Part shown: positions 57,130 through 64,000 of the stretch, in pieces
Layout of the letters: each line of letters begins with the position of its first letter
How positions within the stretch are numbered: the stretch's first letter is position 1
NCBI GenBank assembly: GCA_017893485.1
Contig: CM030364.1
Span: 202,461,292 to 202,525,291 of the forward strand
From: Hemerocallis citrina
Lineage: Eukaryota; Streptophyta; Magnoliopsida; Asparagales; Asphodelaceae
Direction: 5' to 3'
DNA: 64,000 nucleotides
The notes under the pieces: model-generated
What the model was told of the DNA's origin: nothing
Seen by the model: the letters and a program-made list of their open reading frames with translations, nothing else
The model's database searches: none
Position numbers and translations under genes: made by a program

Positions 57130-57493
57130 TTTACTGATCAATTGCCTACTGGAGTTGTTGAGCAAAAATTTTGAGCTGCACAATTGGAATAATTTGCTTA
57201 AATATTTTGATGAACTATTTTACTTCATGAACTGTATTGAGACTTGTATTTGGGCTTATTGTCCCAGAATTATTGTTTTGTTTCGGATCTAGTATTTGTT
57301 GGAACGTTTATTATTGATGCAATAAATACTGTTGAGTTATGATTGTTTTTTGCATGCCTAGTTGGAGTATAATGTTATATTTACTTTTATGATGAGTCAA
57401 GCAGATCCGTACAGCTTATGGATGGTAAAAACTATCCACTGGGCTTAGTCGTATACCGTATTTCGTATTCCTTTTGGAAAGCGGGGCGTGACA
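57130..57493 (+). repeat. E3 5' LTR, last part
   Basis: Resumes after the TAGAT duplication and ends TTTTGGAAAGCGGGGCGTGACA, like the E1 LTR end read in reverse. Confidence 0.9.
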
Positions 57494-57503
57494 AGGTTTT
57501 CTG

Positions 57504-57515
57504 TGGTATCAGAGC
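57504..57515 (+). other. E3 primer binding site
   Basis: TGGTATCAGAGC, perfect initiator Met tRNA primer site, 10 bp after the LTR end (same spacing as in E1). Confidence 0.92.
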
Positions 57516-57646
57516 TCCAGGTTTGGCTAATGTGTTAATTTGACTAATACATTAGACGGGCTTGACTCCCGACAGGCCATGCATTGCACAAATAATTATT
57601 AATCAACTGGATCTAAATGCTAATTGTTTTGGGTTTTGTGCAGACT

Positions 57647-58862
57647 ATGGCTCGTAGGAATGGTTCGTCTTCGCAAGAAGGACATCCTGAGTTGGAAGCT
57701 GTAACTCAGGTGCTCCAGCAAATTGCTCAGATGCAACAGGAGCACAGCAAACTGGTTAAGGCCGCTTTGGAAGCTGCTAATCGGAATGCTGTTCCGACCC
57801 CCATTGTGCCTGTCCATGTAGTTATGCCCCCTTGTCTGGGTACCATTGCGGATTTCATGAGGTTGCACCTTGATAAGTTCGCTAGTACTGAGATGCCACT
57901 TGAGGCTGAGCAGTGGCTGATACGGATGGAGAGTCTGCTACAAGTAGCTAGGGTCGCCGATGCCGACCGTGTGGATGTGGTATGAGTCTAGTTGGTGGAT
58001 TTGGCCCACATCTGGTGGAGGGAAGAATTCGAGAGGACTAGAGCGGCCTATTACTTGGGCCACTTTCACTCAAAGCTTTCTGGAGAAATTCTTCCTGCGC
58101 ATCACCCGGGTAGAGATGGAGCATCAATTTCTTGCCCTGAAGCAGGTTGGTTGGTTGGTTGGCTGATTGATTTATTAGTGCCATGCTTTGAGATTCAGTT
58201 ACATATTGTATATACAGTGTTGTAACACCAAGTATTTCTTGGAACAATGCTCTAGATCCGTGGACGAGTACGCCGCGGAGTTCACCAGGCTTAGTCGCTT
58301 CGCTACCACCTTGGTGGTGAATGAAGAGGATCGTGCTCGGAGGTTCCTTTTGGGTCTTGATCAGGGTATTCAAGTGAACTTGGCCACCCATCGTCTCTAT
58401 ACCTATGCGGATGCCTTGGAGGCAGCTCGAGCGACAGATCAGACTTGTGCTCGTGAGACCCCTTCTCAGCGGGTTGTGCAGTACCCTGCTGCTGTTGCTG
58501 CCAGGCCTACTAGAGGTCCGATCAGGAGGACAACTCCGGTCCTGTCAGGACAGCTCCCTACCGTCCTGCTCCTCCACGGAGGGATGTTGTTTGCGACTTT
58601 TTCCAGGCCCCTGGGCATTTGAGCAAGGATTGCTGGAAGGCCAACCGCCGTTATCTCGGTTGTGGTGCTACCGACCACTTGGTTTGAGATTGTCCTCGGA
58701 GGAAGCACGACCAGGCCGCAGTTGCACCAGTCCATAGTTAGGTTAGACCGCTACTTCCCCCTCAGCATCAGATTATCGGTCAGAGGACCGCTGCTCCAGG
58801 GAGAGGTCAGGCTTTCAACTTGACCGCGGAGGAAGCTCAGACCACGGAGGAAGTCGTTGCAG
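57647..58862 (+). pseudogene. E3 gag
   Basis: ATG 57647 reads MARRNGSSSQEGHPELEAVT. The first frame stops at TGA 57983-57985 (a shift near 57975); capsid reading continues in other frames (LVDLAHIWWREEFER). The 110-bp intron-like insertion follows, then VDEYAAEFTRLSRFATTLVV and FLLGLDQGIQVNLATH. The zinc-knuckle region (58590-58700) has CDFFQAPGHLSKDC with one Cys changed to Phe, and a TGA inside the second knuckle (DHLV-stop-DCP). Confidence 0.88.
58146..58255 (+). other. Intron-like insertion in the E3 capsid region
   Basis: 110 bp, GTTGGTTGG...GCTCTAG, after the LKQ codons and before SVDEYAAEF, the same codon position as the 77-bp insertion of E1. The flanking frame is off by two bases after removal, from a small deletion at the acceptor side. 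Confidence 0.6.
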
Positions 58863-59018
58863 GTATTCTTTTGTTTTTTGTTTTGTTGTTCTGTTATTTG
58901 TTCCTTATTTCATTTATTTCTCTTGCATCTTTTTTCATGTTTTCTTTCTATATCATTTCTCATATTCCTTGTTTATCTTTCATTTGTTCATCTTTTTCCT
59001 TGTTTGGCTCTATCATAG
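58863..59018 (+). other. Intron-like insertion between gag and protease (E3)
   Basis: 156 bp, GTATTC...TATCATAG, T-rich throughout. Removal joins EEVVAG to VILVHSVPD in frame, as in E1. It translates as a hydrophobic run if not spliced. Confidence 0.65.
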
Positions 59019-61940
59019 GTGTTATTCTTGTTCATTCTGTTCCTGATCGTGTTCTTTTTTATTCCGGGGCAACCCATTCCTTCGTCTCCTCCCGCTCTAT
59101 GGATCTACATAAGTTGATGTGTAGTGAGTTGTCGGTTGCTTGGCATATCACCGCAGGTGGCGGTATTTTTGTTTGTTCTCGGGAGTGCAAGTAGAGTTCC
59201 GTGGTAATTGGAAGTGCTGATTTTACAGCAGGTCTGATTGTGATCGACAATTTAGGGTTTAATGCGATTATCAGCATGGTTTGGCTGGGTGAGTCCCATG
59301 CTATCATCGATTGTCGAGCAAAGAAAGTTGTTTTCAGGATGCCAGGCCGTGAAGAGTTTGAGTTTCATGCTAGGGAGTTACTCCTTAGGTGTGGTCAGGA
59401 AGTTATTGTTGATGCTGCTTGTGCAATGGAGTTGCATTAAGGCTGTGAGGCTGCACCTCTTGTTGTGCGGGATTTTCTTGATGTGTTTCCTGAGGAGTTG
59501 CCTGGACTACCCCTTGATAGGGATGTTGAATTTAGTATTGATGTTTAGTCTGGTACCGCGCCGATATCGAAGAGTCCTAACTGGATGGCACCAGTTGAGC
59601 TAGCAGAGCTGAAGGTGCAAGCTTAGAGTTTGCTGGATTTGGGTTTCATCAGGCCTAGTGTGTCCCTGTGGGGCACTCCTGTCTTGTTTTTCAGCAAGAA
59701 AAATGGGAGTCGTGGGTCTGTGCGTTGATTACCATGAGATGAACAGTGTTACAGTGAAGAATCGGTATCCACTATCAAGGATTGATGATTTGTTTGATCA
59801 GTTGGGTGGAGCTGATGTCTTTTCGAAGTTGGACCTTCGCTCTGATTATCATCAAGTGAAGGTGAAGGCAGCTGATGTACAGAAGACTGCGTTCAGAACT
59901 AGATATGAGCACTATGAGTTCCTTGTGATGCCTTTCGGAGTCACGAATGCGCCAGCAGTGTTCATGAGTCTGATGAACAGGGTTTTCTCTCCATTTTTGG
60001 ACAGATTCGTGGTGGCCTTCATAGACGATATTCTAGTGTATTCTCGAAATCGGAAGGATCATGCTGATCATTTGAGGTTGGTTCTGTAGACATTGAGGGA
60101 GAATCAGCTCTATGAGAAACACAGCAAGTGTGAGTTCTGGCTTGATCGAGTTACCTTTTTGGGGCACATTATCTCAGGCGATGGTATATCTGTTGATCCG
60201 TCCAAGATTTCTACGGTCAAGGATTGGCCTGTTCCTAAGTCAGTTTCGGAAGTGAGAAGTTTTCTTGGTTTGGCCGGGTATTATCGAAAGTTCATCCAAG
60301 ACTTTTCGAAGATAGCTGGTCCGTTGACTAAGCTGACTAGGAAAGATCAGAAGTTTGTTAGGGATGGAGCTTGTGCTGAAACTTTTGCTGAGTTGAAGAG
60401 CTGGTTGACGTCAGCGCCTGTGTTGACTATTCTGGATGGTTCGAGTGGTTTTGTGGTTCACTGTGACGCTTCTGGCAAGGGCTTAGGTGCAGTGTTGATG
60501 CAGACGGGTCGAGTTGTTGCTTATGCATCTAGACAGTTGAGGCTGCACAAGAAGAATTACATTACCCATGATTTGGAGTTGGCTGTAGTGATCTTTGCTT
60601 TGAAGTTATGGAGGCATTATCTGCTTGGAGACCGAGTTGAGATCTTTACTGACCACAAAAATTTTAAGTATGTGTTCACTCAGAAGGAGCTGAACATGAG
60701 GCAGATGTGATGGTTAGAGTTGATGGCTGACTATAACATCAGTTTGCAATACCATCCTGGTAGAGTGAACTTGGTGCCATATGCTTTGAGTAGGAGGCCA
60801 GTCGCCATGTTTCTAACTCAGCAGAGTGAGCTTGTTCAGCAGATGAGGAGGTTGGATTTGGATGTGATCTTCCCAGGTTCTGTTCGGAGTTGCATGATGC
60901 TTCAGCTGCAATCATCTCTTGTTGAGCAGATTAAGGAAGCTCAGGTAGGTGATGAGCAATTGCAAGGGTTCAGAGCCAAGGTTAAAGTGGGCACCAGGAC
61001 GGATATGGTTGTTCATTCAGATGGATCTCTTCTTTTTGGGTCCAGGTTGTGTGTTCCGAAGGGTGAGGTTTGTCAGAAGTTGCTTGAGGAAGCCAATCAT
61101 CGTACTCTATTCATCCTGGTAGTATGAAGATGTACCGGGACTTGAAGCTTCATTTTTGGTGGCATGGTATGAAGAGAGCCATGGCGAGATTTGTGTCGCA
61201 GTGCTTGATCTGCCAGCAGGTGAAGGCAGAACATCAGAGGACCACCGAACTTCTTCAGCCTCTTCCCATTCCGGAGTGAAAGTGGGAGCATACCACCATG
61301 GATTTTGTGACCGCTTTGCCGAGTAGTCCTAAGTGTCACAATGTCATTTGGGTGATTGTGGATAGGTTAAACCAAGGGTGCACACTTCGTTCCCTTCAGA
61401 GTTGGACAGTCTACTGAGAGCCTAGCTGAGAAGTACTTGCAAGAGATTGTCAGAATTCAAGGGGTTCCAGTCATTATTGTATCCAACTGGGATACGAGGT
61501 TCAGGTCGCAGTTTTGGGAGTCTTCAGAGTAGTTTGGGGAGTAAGTTGAAGTACAGTACAGCTTTTCACCCCCAGACAGATGGACATTCAGAGAGGACCA
61601 TCCAGACCTAGAGGACATGTTGAGGTCCGGTGTGCTGCAATTTGGAGGTTTTTGGGAGGACCACTTGCATCTCGTAGAGTTCTCGTACAACAATAGCTTT
61701 CAGGCCAGTCTTAAAGCTGCTCCGTTCGAGGCACTCTATGGTCGCAAGGTCGGTCTCCAGTGTGCTGGGATGACATTGGCGAGAGGAAATTGTTGGGCCT
61801 GGAGTTGATCACTAAGACGGTGGATGCTGTGAGTTAAATCCGGAAGCATCTTCAAGCCGCACAAAAGAGACAGAAGTGATGGGCTGATGTTCATCATAGA
61901 GCCTTGGAGTTTGAGGTGGGAGACCATGTTTTCCTTAAGG
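59019..61940 (+). pseudogene. E3 pol: protease, RT, RNase H, integrase
   Basis: Protease motif is YSGATHSFVSS, with Tyr (TAT 59060-59062) where the catalytic Asp belongs. [39 protein letters not shown] and intact FIDD (60018-60029); TAG at 60087-60089 fits CAG to TAG. RNase [43 protein letters not shown]. Integrase: FWWHGMKRAMARFVSQCLIC, ATMDFVTALP-type first Asp region; the second catalytic Asp is Asn (AAC 61485-61487), followed by stops and shifts to about 61940. Inactive. Confidence 0.92.
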
Positions 61941-62335
61941 TATTGCCATGGTGAGGTGTCATTTAGTTTGGTGGCGGAGGCAAGTTGAGCCCTAGGTTCA
62001 TCGGACCATTTGACAACATGGAACGAGTAGGCAAGGTGGCCTATCATTTTGCATTGCCCCTGACTTTATCTGGAGTAAACGATGTCGTCCATGTCTCGCA
62101 ACTGAGGAAGTATATCCGTGATGAAAGCCACGTGATTGACTACTCGGAGTTATCTGTGAGGCCGGATGTAACTTGTTAAATCTCGCCAGTTGCTATTGTG
62201 GATCAGCGCGAGAAGGTTTTGAAGAAGAAGGTGATCAAGCTTGTTCGTATTTCTTGGAATCCTCACTCGCCGGGTGAGTCGACTTGGGAGCTGGAGGAGG
62301 ATATCCAGCAGAGATTTTCTCATTTGTTTGTGTAG
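61941..62335 (+). pseudogene. E3 integrase C-terminus and chromodomain
   Basis: RFIGPFDNMERVGKVAYHF and VVHVSQLRKYIRDESHVIDY, then TAA at 62177-62179. The chromodomain (PVAIVDQREKVLKKKVIKLV, RISWNPHSPGESTWELEE, IQQRFSHLF) is open and ends at TAG 62333-62335. Better kept than the E1 copy. Confidence 0.88.
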
Positions 62336-62439
62336 CTCTTGTTTTGCTGTTTTTGCTTTTGCTATTGTATTTTTTTTTCTTTTCTTTTGGGGTTACCCTA
62401 TGTAATTCTAGTTGAATTTCGAGGACGAAATTCTTTCTG

Positions 62440-62455
62440 TTAGGTGGGTAGGATT
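62440..62455 (+). other. E3 polypurine tract region
   Basis: TAGGTGGGTAGGATT directly before the 3' LTR; the identical word precedes the E1 3' LTR (near 5104-5120, minus). Confidence 0.6.
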
Positions 62456-64000
62456 TGTAACCCATATTTCTCATATTTGTATTTTTAATTATATTAAATA
62501 AAATTCTAGATTATTTATTTTATTTTTGGTTGTATTTAATTACATTCCCTTTGTTTGGTGTGTTGTGTTCCTCTCTCTTCTGATTCATTCTCGGTTTGAT
62601 TCAGCTTTTATTCTCATTTATTTGGACTACAATTTGTTCTTGATCTTGTCTATTGTTTTAACCTATTTCATGGCCTATTGTCTCATATTAGATTCTTTTC
62701 TTCATATTGGATACTACCCAGTTCACCCAAACCCGTAATGTCCCAATATAATCACCCTAATTGTACCCAAACCCTAATCACCAAATCCTAAATATCTCCT
62801 TCTCTCTCTAGCTGTCTCTCTCCTCTACCTCGATCTCCCGAACCCCTCTTCCTGTCGTCGTCCCCTACCCCGACGCCTGGAGACCCCAGCCACCAACCGC
62901 TAACCCCCTCTCCTCTTTGCCATCCCCCATTCCGTGCCCGTCCTCCTCGCTGCTGTCGTCTTCGACTGTGGTCGACACAGTTGAGCAGCAGCAGCACCAC
63001 ACCCTAGCCGTGCCACCCTTCACCATCGTCATCTTCTCGGTGGTCAAGCAGTGCCTCCCAGTGCCGCTGATTCCCCCCGAGCGCTGTCATCACTTTTCCC
63101 TTGGTTACTGCCATTCGCTCTTGCTGGTGTGCTGTTGTCTTTGTGTGTGTGTGAGCACGTACACAGCACGTATTTTCGGTTGGTGTTGGATCTCATTTCT
63201 TGTTCTTACATCTCTTGTTCGTTGTGTTCGTTGTCCGGGATCCATTCCCGTTATTCTGTTCTTCGTTTCCGTCGTCTTCATTCAGGTAAGTAGCTTGTAT
63301 GTTTTCTTTTTTTTCATACAAGTAAATACCATAAGTAATCTAGTATGAAAATATTTGTACTCTCATGATGATCCTATCCTATTGGTTAAACCATTGACAT
63401 CATCTCTTGATCATGAGTAGTTACAATAATTGACATCCGTTGCATGAAAACAATTAGATTAGTGGACATCTTGACTGTGTGTTATAGATGATTGTTGCTT
63501 AGATATTTGTTGGATGTATTATCTCATTATGGACCATTTATTTACATGCAATGCTGGTTTGAGTAACCCACATATCCCATGCTTTGTATGACATCTAGAT
63601 TAGACCGTCTGTAGTTAATTTGTTTGATAAAATACCGAAAAGAACTTCTATTTTGTTGCTGCCCTATTTTGCACAGTAATTTCGACCCTGTTAACATCAG
63701 TAAAATGAATAAGTTTGTGAACATGATTTATAGCCTTTATTGTCTAGTTTTCAGAACATTCGACGAATCTAAATTCTGAGTTTTGATGCATAAGTTATTA
63801 TTTTTTTACTGCATTTGTATCGTATATTTCAGGTTCTGAATAGTATGTATTCTGTATGAAATTTTATTTTAAACCTGATATTAAAAGTAGAATTTGAACT
63901 CTATATTTTGCTGATTATATTTAGATATGACTGGGAGCAATCACCATTTTTTGTGGAATTAATTAATGACTTTTGTTTCTTATTTTATTCTTTTGAAACT
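62456..64000 (+). repeat. E3 3' LTR (partial, cut by window end)
   Basis: Aligns with the 5' LTR from 34283. TATA-like AATATAATC near 62743, GC-rich leader at 62830-63110. The open frames there are artefacts. The 3' end and the target duplication are outside. Confidence 0.9.

Larger units (their letters stand above)
34283..64000 (+). mobile_element. E3: Tekay-type chromovirus, same family as E1 (truncated by window end)
   Basis: The 5' LTR starts TGTAACCCC at 34283 and ends ...GGGGCGTGACA at 57493, split by the insertion at 37165-57124. The primer site, gag, pol and chromodomain occupy 57494-62335, and the 3' LTR begins at 62456. LTR landmarks match E1 in reverse, for example GGGACGCATGAAGTGCTACC near 36780 and the GC-rich leader. 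The internal order and both intron-like insertions are as in E1. Many stops make it inactive. Confidence 0.9.

Noticed and set aside
34283..64000. Two different elements, one at 34.3-37.2 kb and one at 57.1-64 kb
   Set aside because: The TAGAT duplication and the LTR continuity show that they are one element split by a nested insertion.
1..64000. Bacterial-type defence, toxin or phage system
   Set aside because: No such genes are seen; the coding relics recognised are plant transposable-element proteins, a PMD protein and short host-type fragments.

Overview
This window is plant nuclear intergenic DNA, probably from a flowering plant. It holds nested Ty3/gypsy LTR retrotransposons of the Tekay and Tat types, a plant mobile domain (PMD) pseudogene, Helitron ends and GT-AG introns. 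I see no intact host gene, no rRNA or tRNA gene and no CRISPR array. Almost all real protein homology belongs to decayed transposable elements.

Layout. (1) 1-1425 and 20005-21070 are arms of a large inverted repeat made of alternating hairpin units. Originally about 0.6 kb apart, they are now separated by E1 (1479-16021, minus), a Tekay-type chromovirus with 3.6-kb LTRs that itself carries a truncated LTR copy (5726-8379), and by a plus-strand solo LTR (16238-~19663). (2) 21242-26559 (minus) is a PMD pseudogene split by a 3.2-kb solo LTR with a perfect GTGTG target duplication. It sits in a CACTA-like element that appears to end at 28249. (3) 28250-34282 is a patchwork: three abutting non-autonomous Helitron-like units, a 1-kb insertion between perfect 38-bp direct repeats, microsatellites, a chromovirus chromodomain relic, a SINE-like segment and two small gene relics. 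(4) 34283-64000 is E3, a second copy of the E1 family on the plus strand. Its 5' LTR is split by a solo LTR (37165-57124, TSD TAGAT), which is in turn split by a 15-kb Tat-lineage element (41169-56173, minus, TSD GGTAT). The 3' LTR of E3 runs off the window.

Most notable content. The Tat element carries, between pol and its 3' LTR, a GC-rich gene cluster on the opposite strand (44207-48562). The cluster has its own TATA box, introns, a PF04195-type ('putative gypsy type transposon') domain and long coiled-coil exons; tandem repeats flank it, including five exact 110-bp units. The E1/E3 family shares two intron-like insertions (in gag, and just before protease) whose removal keeps the frame in E1, a Tyr in place of the catalytic protease Asp, and a stop before the chromodomain. 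Many nonsense codons here fit C-to-T decay (CAG, CAA or CGA becoming a stop), as expected of methylated repeats.

Relative ages can be read from the nesting: E3 is older than the TAGAT solo LTR, which is older than the Tat element. The Tat LTRs differ at only about ten sites by eye, so it is the youngest insertion. All splice sites, domain calls and element ends below were read by eye.
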